The translations under genes and the position numbers were made by a program. A stretch of 38,349 nt of DNA, taken from positions 1 to 38,349 of the forward strand of contig NZ_JRJG01000159.1 of assembly GCF_000759435.1 (NCBI RefSeq). The letters run 5' to 3'. Every line of letters begins with the position of its first letter. Position 1 is the first letter of the stretch. Below are positions 17,794 to 24,970 of this stretch, piece after piece. The notes under the pieces are model-generated. The model saw only the letters and a list, made by a program, of their open reading frames with translations. It made no database searches and was not told the DNA's origin. The DNA comes from Hoeflea sp. BAL378 (GTDB lineage: Bacteria > Pseudomonadota > Alphaproteobacteria > Rhizobiales > Rhizobiaceae).

Positions 17794-18348
17794 ATGGACC
17801 AGGATGTAACCAAACTCGCCGAACGGCTGCTGCAGTCAGGCTATGACGATCTTCCCCTGCGCGAGCAGCGCATCCTGCGGCGCATCGCCCGGCGCATGGC
17901 GATCTCGGAGAACATCAACGAGACCTTCAGCGATTCGATGACCTTCGGGCAAAGGGTCGCCGACCAGGTGGCGAAGTTCGGCGGATCCTGGACCTTCATC
18001 ATTTCGTTTCTCGTTCTGCTGCTGGTCTGGGTAACGCTCAACACCCTGCTGCTTGCCCGCAACGAGGTGTTTGATCCGTATCCCTTCGTCTTCCTGAACC
18101 TGATCCTTTCCATGCTCGCGGCGTTCCAGGCGCCCGTGATCATGATGTCCCAGAACCGCCAGTCGATCAAAGACCGGCTTGCGGCCGCCCATGACTACGA
18201 GGTCAATCTCAAGGCCGAGCTGGAGATCATGGATCTGCATGAAAAGCTCGACCAGATGCGGAATTCCCAGTTGACCGGCATCATGCAGAGCCAGGAAGAA
18301 CAGTTGGCGGAGATCAGGCTGATCCTCACCCGGCTGCAGACCCCGTAG
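17794..18348 (+). CDS. DUF1003 membrane protein
   Basis: This 184-residue protein has an N-terminal soluble helical part, two membrane helices (about 67-88 and 97-118) with the DUF1003 signature between them (DPYPFVFLNLILSMLAAFQA), and the typical MMSQNRQ just after. A charged C-terminal coiled coil (about 140-180) follows. The family is widespread in bacteria and has no settled function. The ATG has GGAG 11 bases upstream. It is a single gene that converges with the LssY-domain gene, whose stop is only two bases from its own. Confidence 0.88.
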   Translation: MDQDVTKLAERLLQSGYDDLPLREQRILRRIARRMAISENINETFSDSMTFGQRVADQVAKFGGSWTFIISFLVLLLVWVTLNTLLLARNEVFDPYPFVFLNLILSMLAAFQAPVIMMSQNRQSIKDRLAAAHDYEVNLKAELEIMDLHEKLDQMRNSQLTGIMQSQEEQLAEIRLILTRLQTP

Positions 18349-18350
18349 GA

Positions 18351-19076
18351 TCACGGCTTGCCGCCGACCACGCCGGTCCAGAGCGCGCCGTCGGTCACCC
18401 AGGCGTCGCCTCCGCCATTGACGCCTTCCCGCACGGCGTGAAATCCCGGCGTCATGGAGCTGTCGATGAGCCGCCCGGCCTTCATCAGGTCGTCGCGCAA
18501 TCCATCGCGTTCAAGGTCGACCTCGGCGGCGATATGGTGCGTCACCTGCCCGGTCTCGCGGCTGAGGCCGATGCCCTTGTCGAACGACGCGGCGCCGATG
18601 TAGCGCGGGGTCGGCCAGCCGGGCCGCGGAGCCATACGCCAGAGCCGCACGTGATGCCGGGTGTCGGGATCGGGACCGGCGGGCTTTTCGAACGCAAGAT
18701 CCTCGCTGCGTCCGAACAGAAACAACCGGCTCACCGGGGCGGTCCTGTAGGGGCGGTTGAGCAGGATATCGACGGCGATATCCACACCGGTCCGCACGCC
18801 CAGCGGATCGGCCTCGAACCAGCCCGCCGCCGCCATGGCGTCCTTCAGCGTCGCCTCGTCTGCGACCAGCATCACGTTGAGCGGATCGCCGGGCCGATGA
18901 TCGGCCGTCTCGGTCAATCGCGGCTCGACGTCCACGGGCTGGCCTTTCCTGGCGAACACGAATTCCCAGGCAAGCGGGACAGCCACATAGGCAACCGCCG
19001 CATAGGCAATCACAAGGGCAGAAGCGACGACGAGGGTGCGCCGGACATGGCGGGAGCTTTTCTTGCTTCTTGGCAC
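18351..19076 (-). CDS. LssY C-terminal domain protein, membrane-anchored
   Basis: It has about 241 residues if started at the GTG at 19076 (GAGG 11 bases upstream). A basic N-terminus (RSKKSSRHVRR) precedes one hydrophobic helix, then an outer domain with the LssY_C pattern: DPLNVMLVADEATLKDAMAAAGW, RPYRTAPVSRLFLFGR and HHVRLW. LssY-C domains occur with PAP2 phosphatases in Legionella type I secretion loci, but alone they have no known activity. The frame stays open upstream to 19376 without a better start, so the exact N-terminus is uncertain. It is separated from the next - strand gene by that gene's terminator. Confidence 0.78.
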   Translation of the reverse strand: MPRSKKSSRHVRRTLVVASALVIAYAAVAYVAVPLAWEFVFARKGQPVDVEPRLTETADHRPGDPLNVMLVADEATLKDAMAAAGWFEADPLGVRTGVDIAVDILLNRPYRTAPVSRLFLFGRSEDLAFEKPAGPDPDTRHHVRLWRMAPRPGWPTPRYIGAASFDKGIGLSRETGQVTHHIAAEVDLERDGLRDDLMKAGRLIDSSMTPGFHAVREGVNGGGDAWVTDGALWTGVVGGKP

Positions 19077-19094
19077 GGCCTGACAATCCTCGCC

Positions 19095-19120
19095 GGAACG
19101 TGAACCCCTGGCTGTCCGTT
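19095..19120 (+). promoter_or_regulatory. GGAAC-N17-CGTT match on the + strand
   Basis: GGAAC at 19095-19099 and CGTT at 19117-19120 are separated by exactly 17 bases, the alphaproteobacterial EcfG general-stress consensus. It points to the + strand, where no gene starts. A transcript from here would meet the hairpin at 19229-19250 after roughly 120 bases. A match by chance somewhere in a window this size is expected about once in two, so the call is weak. Confidence 0.3.
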
Positions 19121-19221
19121 CATGCGGCAAGATGAAACGATTGTCCACAGACGGCACATTGGCGCTGTGCCGCGAAAAGGCCACGCGCGGGAGTGCGCCG
19201 GAACCGGCATCGGCTCCGCAT

Positions 19222-19250
19222 AAAAAAAGCGCGGGATTTGCATCCCGCGC
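19222..19250 (-). terminator. Rho-independent terminator of the small-peptide/PhnA-like operon
   Basis: A perfect 9-bp stem, GCGCGGGAT with ATCCCGCGC, has a 4-base loop. On the - strand it is followed by seven T residues (19228-19222). It ends the operon of 19279-20391. The + side has only a poor CTTCTT tail. Confidence 0.88.
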
Positions 19251-19278
19251 CTTCTTGTGTCGGATCGACCGTTCGGGC

Positions 19279-20175
19279 TTAGCCGATGCGGCGGAACCAG
19301 TGGTCGAACTCGACGCCTTCGTCCCGGTGCGCGCCGCCCATGGTGGCGGCCCAGTAGGCCCCCGCAGCGCTGACAAGCAGCGAGGCGGCGATCAGGAAGG
19401 CCGAGATGATGCCGACGCGACGCGCCGTCTCGGCTGCTTCGGCAGCCTCGGTCCGGGCCGCGTAGTAGCTCTCGAGCACGCTGTCGACGCGCTGCGTGGC
19501 TTCCTCCTGGCCGAGACCGGTGCGGGCGGCGACGACGGAGCCGAGATAGGCCCGGTCTTCTTCCGAGACTTCGCCGGTTCCGGCATTGGCGAGGATCCGC
19601 AGCACTTCGCCGTTCACATCGCCGGATGCTTCCGTGCCGGCGGTGCCGGTTGCAGGACGCAGCAGCGAATCGGCGAAATAGCCGTTTTCGTCCGTGAGCG
19701 CGTCCGACGAGACCGCCTGTCCGACGACCGCGGCGGTTGCGCCGGCGGTGGTGCCGATGGCGGTGGTCACGGCGCCCAGGCCGCTTGCCGCGATCAGCGC
19801 GCCGACGATGATGGCGCCGCCCCAGACGAGCAGGCCATGCGCGCCGTCGCGCACGTCGGACTCATGGGCGGTGCTGTCATGGAAGCGCCTGCGCAGCCGG
19901 CCGGTGAGATAGGCCCCCGCCATGAAGCTCGACACCTGCACCCAGATGAACCAGAGGCCGACGCCGATGCCCATGCCGACGATGCTGGCTGAAGGGCGAT
20001 CGGCCACGGCGGTGAAGGTGAGGCCGAGCGCCGCGCCGAAGCTCAACAGCACGACCGAGACGCCGGAGGCAAGAACGATGCCCCCGAAGATCGCCGGCCA
20101 ATCGACATAGGAGGAGTGATCGGCGTGGCCGGATGGCGCTGCTGTCACGACTGTGACGTCGTCGATATGAGACAT
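19279..20175 (-). CDS. 'PhnA-like' rhizobial membrane protein
   Basis: This membrane protein has about 298 residues. A short soluble start is followed by SYVDWPAIFGGIVLASG and about four membrane segments (roughly 28-52, 66-88, 112-142, 258-278), with a 100-residue soluble loop (EVSEEDRAYLGSVVAARTG) before the last one. Such proteins are often labelled PhnA-like in Rhizobium genomes, although no link to phosphonates is shown. The ATG at 20175 is preferred over 20181 because GGAG (20186-20183) is seven bases from it and only one from the other. It is the last gene of an operon with two tiny membrane peptides under a probable stress promoter. Function unknown. Confidence 0.75.
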   Translation of the reverse strand: MSHIDDVTVVTAAPSGHADHSSYVDWPAIFGGIVLASGVSVVLLSFGAALGLTFTAVADRPSASIVGMGIGVGLWFIWVQVSSFMAGAYLTGRLRRRFHDSTAHESDVRDGAHGLLVWGGAIIVGALIAASGLGAVTTAIGTTAGATAAVVGQAVSSDALTDENGYFADSLLRPATGTAGTEASGDVNGEVLRILANAGTGEVSEEDRAYLGSVVAARTGLGQEEATQRVDSVLESYYAARTEAAEAAETARRVGIISAFLIAASLLVSAAGAYWAATMGGAHRDEGVEFDHWFRRIG

Positions 20176-20185
20176 GGACATGCTC

Positions 20186-20260
20186 CTAGCCCAGACCGAG
20201 GAAGGACAGGATGGCCATAACGACCACGACCAGGCCGACGAGATAGATAATACCGTTCAT
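20186..20260 (-). CDS. 24-residue single-span membrane peptide
   Basis: ATG at 20260 to TAG at 20186-20188. The product starts MNGIIYLVGLVVVV and ends AILSFLGLG, one uninterrupted membrane helix with almost no polar residues. AGGA lies nine bases upstream of the ATG. Its stop codon overlaps the ribosome site of the next gene, so translation of the two is probably coupled. Too short to be called by most annotation tools. Its place in the stress operon suggests a membrane-stress role, which is inference. Confidence 0.75.
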   Translation of the reverse strand: MNGIIYLVGLVVVVMAILSFLGLG

Positions 20261-20310
20261 TGTTTCGTTTCCTGTTTAGGGTTGACGGGACGTCAGGATT
20301 TCCGTCGCCA

Positions 20311-20391
20311 TCAGACCCAGTTGGTGAACAAGGCGAGAAGGATGACGATCCAGATGGGAACGCCCAGCAGCCAAAGTCCGATCGCACGCAT
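20311..20391 (-). CDS. 26-residue single-span membrane peptide
   Basis: ATG at 20391 to TGA at 20311-20313, with AAGGA seven bases upstream. The product begins MRAIGLWLLGVPIW and ends LALFTNWV: a short basic start, one Trp-rich hydrophobic helix, then the C-terminus. It is the first gene after the probable EcfG promoter at 20448-20473 and precedes the 24-residue peptide by 50 bases. Peptides with this LLGVPIW pattern are known to me as small conserved proteins of rhizobia without assigned function. Confidence 0.75.
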   Translation of the reverse strand: MRAIGLWLLGVPIWIVILLALFTNWV

Positions 20392-20447
20392 GAGAAGATC
20401 CTTTCGTCATGTAGATGTGCCCGGGTAATTCCGGAAGGCGAGGAGTA

Positions 20448-20473
20448 AACGCCGCTACGGCCGGAAAAGTTCC
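20448..20473 (-). promoter_or_regulatory. Probable EcfG general-stress promoter
   Basis: On the - strand GGAAC (20473-20469) and CGTT (20451-20448) are separated by 17 bases, an exact match to the EcfG (general stress response sigma factor) consensus of alphaproteobacteria. It is correctly oriented and leaves a leader of about 50 bases before the first small-peptide gene. The position in front of the operon makes it more convincing than the stray match at 19095. Confidence 0.75.
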
Positions 20474-20625
20474 GGCCGTCTGCAAATCATGAAAAGGATG
20501 GAACATATGGGTCCGAAGGCCGGCCCTGCGACGTATCGCAGCAGGCCGCCCGAGGGCCCGGCGGGCGCAGAGCGGCGCCGGAACCGGGAGAAATCATCGA
20601 CCGGCCGGAGACCGGCCGGCTGGGC

Positions 20626-20964
20626 TCAGTTGCGCATATGCGCCGTGTGCTGGAAGATCGCGGTCGAGCGTGCGCCCGAGCGGCAGTAGCCGAGCATTGG
20701 CTGCGGCAGTTCCTCGAGCGCGTCCACCATCTCGCGCACCGCCTCGGCGGTCACGCCCATCGGGCCCACCGGGATATGGCGCATTTCGATGCCGAGGCCG
20801 GCGGCGGCCTGCTTGATGCTCGCGAAGCTCGGCTGGTCGGCGGCCTCGCCGTCGGGGCGGTGGCAGACGATCGACTTGAACCCGGCCGCCTTGATCTCGG
20901 CCAGGTCCTCGACGGAAATTTGTCCTGTAACGGAATAGGTCGGCGTGATCGGGCGAAGGTCCAT
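20626..20964 (-). CDS. TIGR01244 family sulfur transferase/phosphatase-like protein
   Basis: This 112-residue protein of the beta-lactamase-hydrolase-like (DUF442) family begins RPITPTYSVTGQISVEDL, with IVCHRPDGE in the middle and the active-site loop GYCRSGARS (Cys94, CxxxxR) near the end. The loop resembles rhodanese and tyrosine-phosphatase loops. Members are often linked to sulfide detoxification under BigR, but no BigR or persulfide dioxygenase gene is nearby. The ATG at 20964 has GAGG 11 bases upstream. A cytosolic thiol enzyme is likely. The substrate is open. Confidence 0.85.
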   Translation of the reverse strand: MDLRPITPTYSVTGQISVEDLAEIKAAGFKSIVCHRPDGEAADQPSFASIKQAAAGLGIEMRHIPVGPMGVTAEAVREMVDALEELPQPMLGYCRSGARSTAIFQHTAHMRN

Positions 20965-21087
20965 GGTGTCGTCTGCCTCAAGAATGCGGCGCTCAAGCCT
21001 GCCGGGTGCGCCGTGACCGGTGTATCGGCTCTGATTTAGGCATTGGCCGCGGTGGCGTCAATGCGCGCAGGCGTCGCGCCCACCGCA

Positions 21088-21303
21088 TCAGCCCTCCTGG
21101 CGGTGATCGGGACACACCCGCCTTGTTACCTCGGCGATGATGTCGACCACGTCGGGGAAACAGCCGCAGCAGCGGCCGCGCATGCGCATGGCGTGGTACA
21201 CCGTCGACGGCACGATCAGCCGCCAGGGATCCTCCGCCAGCAGTCGCTCCACCGCCGCCGCGATCTCGGCGTCCGACAGGATGTTGCACTGGCAGACGAT
21301 CAT
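21088..21303 (-). CDS. bfd: Bacterioferritin-associated ferredoxin
   Basis: This 71-residue protein has the Bfd [2Fe-2S] ligands: C4 and C6 (MIVCQCN) and C45 and C48 (RCCGC). Bfd passes electrons to bacterioferritin so that stored iron can be released. Family length is about 60-75, so it is complete. Divergent from a ferric-type ABC permease, which places it in an iron-homeostasis locus. Two TTTGACA repeats 12 bases apart lie in the shared upstream region (21386-21404), one of which could be its -35 element. No clear Fur or RirA box is seen there. Confidence 0.92.
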   Translation of the reverse strand: MIVCQCNILSDAEIAAAVERLLAEDPWRLIVPSTVYHAMRMRGRCCGCFPDVVDIIAEVTRRVCPDHRQEG

Positions 21304-21385
21304 GCTCTCTTCCGGGTGCGCGCGCGCGGTTGACGCTAAAACCTGTATGATTTACTCCACAATCTTTGTCCCAGGCGCGTGGCGC

Positions 21386-21404
21386 TGTCAAATCCGTTGT
21401 CAAA
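21386..21404. repeat. Direct repeat of TGTCAAA in the bfd/permease intergenic space
   Basis: Two copies of TGTCAAA (21386-21392, 21398-21404) are spaced 12 bases apart, about one and a half helix turns. On the - strand they read TTTGACA and may simply supply a -35 element for bfd. A tandem regulator site is the alternative. Confidence 0.35.
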
Positions 21405-21482
21405 CCCGTAAAGACCGGACAACGTCCAAACGCTGAAATCATGCCGCCGCCAGCTCAACCGGTCCGGCGCCAGACTTGAGGA

Positions 21483-23165
21483 ATGAACCGGACAGTGGGC
21501 GAACGCGCACTCAAGATTGCCGCCTGGATCGTATCGCTGCTGTGCCTGGCGCCCATCGTGGCGGTGGCGGTCGCCGCGGCGTCGGGCACGCTCGACACCT
21601 GGAACAGCCTGATGGCCACGGTGCTGCCGCGCTATGCCTGGACCACGGTCGAACTGGTGGCGCTGGTGGGCCTCGGCACCGGCGTGGTCGGCACCGCCAC
21701 GGCCTGGCTGGTGACCACCTGCAGCTTCCCGTTCCGCCGCACCTTCGAGATCGTGCTGGCGCTGCCCTTGGCCTTCCCCGCCTATGTGCTGGCCTATGCC
21801 TACACCGATCTGCTCGACCATCCCGGCGCCGTGCAGACCGCGCTCAGGGATCTCACCGGCTGGGGCCCGCAGGACTACTGGTTTCCCGAGGTCCGTTCGC
21901 TCGGCGGCGCCGCGGCGATGCTGGTCTTCGTGCTCTACCCCTATGTGTACCTGCTCGCCCGCGCAGCCTTCCTCAAGCAGTCGCCGACGGCCTATTTCGC
22001 CGCCCGCACGCTCGGCCACACGCCCTGGTCGGCCTTCTGGCGGGTGAGCCTGCCGATGGCCCGCCCGGCGATCGCCGGCGGCGTGATTCTCGCGCTGATG
22101 GAGACCATCGCCGATTTCGGCACGGTGGCGCATTTCGGCGTCCAGACCTTTGCCACCGGCATCTACGCCGCCTGGTTCTCGATGGGCGACCGCATGGCGG
22201 CCTCGCAACTGGCGCTGTGCCTGCTCATCGTCGCGCTCACCTTTGCCCTGCTTGAACGCGCCCAGCGCGGCGCCGCCAAGCGCTTCCCCGCCGGCTTGCG
22301 CATCGAGAGCATGGAGCGGCACCAGTTGCGCGGCGCGCGCGCCGCCCTCGCCTTCACCGCCTGCGCGCTGCCGGTCGCCATCGGCTTCGCCATTCCGCTG
22401 GCCGTGCTCACGGACATGGCCATCGGCGCCGGCGCCTCGCCGTTCTCGCCGCGCTACATGGGCTATGTGCAGAATTCGCTGACGCTCGCCGCGATCACCG
22501 CGCTGGTCACCGTCGCCTGCGCCATCATCATCGGCTTTTGCGCCCGCATCGCGCCGAGCCTGGCGGCGCGCTTCTCCGCCGCCGCCGCCGGCATCGGCTA
22601 CGCGGTTCCGGGCGGGGTCATCGCCGTGGGGCTGCTGGTGCCCTTCGCAGCCCTCGACAATGCGGTCGACGCCTGGGCGCGGGCCAATTTCGACGTCTCC
22701 ACCGGCCTGTTCTTCACCGGCTCGATCGGGCTTCTGGTGGTGGCCTACATGGTGCGCTTCATCGCCGCCGCGCTCGGCGCCTTCGACACCGGCATCTCGG
22801 CGATAAGACCCAACATCGACGCCGCCGCCCGCACCCTCGGCCGCACATCCGGCCGGATGCTGATCGAGGTGCACCTGCCGCTGCTCCGGCCGAGCCTGCT
22901 CACCGCGCTGCTGATCGTCTTCGTCGACGTGATGAAGGAGCTGCCCGCCACGCTGATCATGCGGCCGTTCAACTTCGACACGCTCGCCGTCCAGGCCTAC
23001 CGGCTGGCGTCTGACGAACGGCTGCAGCAGGCCGCCCTGCCCTCGCTGATGATCGTCGGCTTCGGCCTGCTTCCGGTGGTGCTGCTCTGCCACACCATCG
23101 GCAAGAGCGGCCGCCCGCAGAAGCTGGTCCGCCCTAGGGTCGACGCGCTGGTGCCCAGCGCCTGA
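21483..23165 (+). CDS. Ferric-type ABC transporter permease, two fused MetI domains
   Basis: The 560-residue protein has about 12 membrane spans. Each half has the conserved loop that contacts the ATPase: AARTLGHTPWSAFWRVSLP in the first, AARTLGRTSGRMLIEVHLP in the second. The segments ETIADFGTVAHFG and DVMKELPATLIMRPF are characteristic of the FbpB/SfuB iron permeases. Neither a binding protein nor an ATPase is adjacent. The ferric-binding protein at 32738-33772 is a likely partner and the ATPase must lie elsewhere. The ribosome site (GAGGA) is very close to the ATG, so the start is slightly uncertain. It is divergent from bfd. Confidence 0.9.
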   Translation: MNRTVGERALKIAAWIVSLLCLAPIVAVAVAAASGTLDTWNSLMATVLPRYAWTTVELVALVGLGTGVVGTATAWLVTTCSFPFRRTFEIVLALPLAFPAYVLAYAYTDLLDHPGAVQTALRDLTGWGPQDYWFPEVRSLGGAAAMLVFVLYPYVYLLARAAFLKQSPTAYFAARTLGHTPWSAFWRVSLPMARPAIAGGVILALMETIADFGTVAHFGVQTFATGIYAAWFSMGDRMAASQLALCLLIVALTFALLERAQRGAAKRFPAGLRIESMERHQLRGARAALAFTACALPVAIGFAIPLAVLTDMAIGAGASPFSPRYMGYVQNSLTLAAITALVTVACAIIIGFCARIAPSLAARFSAAAAGIGYAVPGGVIAVGLLVPFAALDNAVDAWARANFDVSTGLFFTGSIGLLVVAYMVRFIAAALGAFDTGISAIRPNIDAAARTLGRTSGRMLIEVHLPLLRPSLLTALLIVFVDVMKELPATLIMRPFNFDTLAVQAYRLASDERLQQAALPSLMIVGFGLLPVVLLCHTIGKSGRPQKLVRPRVDALVPSA

Positions 23166-23205
23166 GGCGGGACGCCCCGGCGAGGCCGGCCAGGGCTTGA
23201 CCCGG

Positions 23206-23856
23206 CTAGTAGAGCGACTTGCTGTAGTCCGCTTCCAGCCCCTCGTCGAGCTTGCGCATCTCCTCGGCGTCGTCCGGCGCGCCGGTGGTCTGGTCGAGGA
23301 TCATCTTGACCAGCGACGGCATCTCGGCGCGGTCCTGGCGATGCGCCGGATCCCACAGATGCGAGCGGCGGAACGCCTTGGCGCAATGCAGGAAGGTCTC
23401 GCTGACGCGGACCACGATGGCGAGCCTGGGCGCGCGGCCATTCACGCTCATGCTCTCGAGCAGCTCCGGCTCGGTGACCAGCGTCGCCTGGCCGTTGACC
23501 CGCAGGGTGTCATCGTAGCCGGGGATGATGAACAAAAGCCCCACGGCCGGATTGGCGATGATGTTGCTCAGGCTGTCGAGCCGGTTGTTGCCGGGCCGGT
23601 CGGGGATCGCCAGCGTGTGCGCGTCGAGAATCCGCACGAAACCGACATGGTCGCCGCGCGGGCTCACGTCGGCGCGGCCCTTGCCGTCCTGCGTGCCGAG
23701 GCACAGGAACGGCGACCGGCTGATGAAATCCTGCGCATGGGTGTCGAGCGCGCCCAGCATCTTCTGGACCGCCAGCTCATGGGTGGCGTGGAACAGGCTG
23801 CGAAGCGAGGCTTCGTCCCTGATCATGTGGGCCGGATCAATCCCGAAGTCGCTCAT
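23206..23856 (-). CDS. Pyridoxamine 5'-phosphate oxidase-like flavoprotein (MSMEG_1061 type)
   Basis: The 216-residue protein has a split-barrel FMN-binding fold: HAQDFISRSPFLCLGTQDGKGRADVSPRGD, then PDRPGNNRLDSLSNIIANPAVGLLFIIPG and LRVNGQATL. The C-terminal segment with HLWDP and PSLVKMILDQTTG is typical of the MSMEG_1061-like subgroup. It is cytosolic. Substrate unknown, probably an FMN- or F420-type redox reaction. The ATG at 23856 has GAGG just upstream. It converges with the ferric-type permease gene. Confidence 0.85.
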   Translation of the reverse strand: MSDFGIDPAHMIRDEASLRSLFHATHELAVQKMLGALDTHAQDFISRSPFLCLGTQDGKGRADVSPRGDHVGFVRILDAHTLAIPDRPGNNRLDSLSNIIANPAVGLLFIIPGYDDTLRVNGQATLVTEPELLESMSVNGRAPRLAIVVRVSETFLHCAKAFRRSHLWDPAHRQDRAEMPSLVKMILDQTTGAPDDAEEMRKLDEGLEADYSKSLY

Positions 23857-24154
23857 CTCTCGCCTCTCGAATGATGGTCATGGCTGCCCGCAAGCGGTGC
23901 TCAGGGCTCGAGTGTTAACCCGTCCCGGCGTCGAGGTCCATCGGGCCGACGGCAGTCCGCGGCGCTTCCCTACCGGACCGTCGAGCCCGCCCCGGCCGCA
24001 AGCACTATACCCCCGCCGGGTTATTGTCAGGGCCGACCCCGCCCGTCTTACTGATGCCGGGACACGAGACAGGGCGATCAGCGGCCGGTGCGATGGGACG
24101 GATCATATCGCCCGACGCCGTGCCTGTCCGTTCATGACCAGGGGGCAAAGACTG

Positions 24155-24874
24155 ATGATGATACCGCGCACACTGAGCCTGATGGGCGTCCTCGCCCTTG
24201 TGGCCGCCTGCCAGAGCCCGTCGCAGACGGCGAGCGCCGGCGCCGCATCGCCCGGGACCTCGGCACCTTCCGCACCGGCTTCGGCGACCGCCGGTCCGCA
24301 GGTCACGACGGTCACCGCCTTCGCCGCGACCCAGTCGAGCCCCGGTGCCTGCACCATGCCGCTTGCCGGCGGGCCGCCGCCCAAGCCCGACAAGGGTGCC
24401 GATTTCGCCAAGAACGCGGTCGGCAAGAACCTGGCCCGCAATGTCGGGCGCAATGTGCTGGGCAGCATGATCGGCGGCGGCGTCATCGGCGCCACGGTCG
24501 CAAGCCAGGTGGTCCGCACCGAGCAGGACCTCGGCGGCAAATGGATGGTGACAGACGGAAGCTCCAATTGCGGCTGCGAGATCCAGGTCCGCACCGGCGC
24601 GGGCGTCATCGCCCAGGGCTTCGGGACCGCCAGCGGCTACAGGCTCAAGGACGCCAAGGGCGGCAACATGTCCAACATTTCCTGCTCGAACCCGCACCTG
24701 GCCCAGGTCCGCAGGTTTGCGCTCGGATACAGTTTCACCGGCTATGACGCGGTCCTCGCCATCGAGGGCGGCAACGGCCAGCCGGTGGCCCAGCTCAAGC
24801 GCGACGGCATCAACTATTTCTCGGGCGCGCTGGCCGACGGAACGCCGGTCACCATGTGGCGCCGCGGCGGCTGA
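24155..24874 (+). CDS. Lipoprotein with an AprI/Omp19-like C-terminal domain
   Basis: The protein has 239 residues. The ATG at 24155 is chosen because AGGGGG stands ten bases upstream. The N-terminus MMIPRTLSLMGVLALVAAC is a lipoprotein signal peptide with the lipobox LVAAC (Cys19). A Ser/Ala/Thr-rich linker follows, then a Gly-rich stretch with NVLGSMIGGGVIGATVA, then a beta domain (GGKWMVTD, CGCEIQV, SGYRLKDAKGG, LFS/ALGYSF, TMWRRGG) that resembles the protease-inhibitor Inh/Omp19 barrel of rhizobia and brucellae. It probably sits in the outer membrane facing the periplasm. The inhibitor role is inferred from the fold resemblance only. Confidence 0.7.
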   Translation: MMIPRTLSLMGVLALVAACQSPSQTASAGAASPGTSAPSAPASATAGPQVTTVTAFAATQSSPGACTMPLAGGPPPKPDKGADFAKNAVGKNLARNVGRNVLGSMIGGGVIGATVASQVVRTEQDLGGKWMVTDGSSNCGCEIQVRTGAGVIAQGFGTASGYRLKDAKGGNMSNISCSNPHLAQVRRFALGYSFTGYDAVLAIEGGNGQPVAQLKRDGINYFSGALADGTPVTMWRRGG

Positions 24875-24928
24875 CCAGGATAACGCAGCCCCGGCTGCAT
24901 CCCGGTTCATCCTGCGAAGGGTGATTGC

Positions 24929-24970
24929 AAGCGTGTCGCGTTCGAACTGGTCCTTGGACGCGACACGCTT
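24929..24970. terminator. Long hairpin between convergent genes
   Basis: AAGCGTGTCGCG (24929-24940) and CGCGACACGCTT (24959-24970) form a perfect 12-bp stem around an 18-base loop. It lies exactly between two converging genes and touches the stop codon of the - strand gene. There is no T run on either side, so it may be a bidirectional transcript end or an RNA-stabilising hairpin rather than a classical terminator. Confidence 0.5.
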
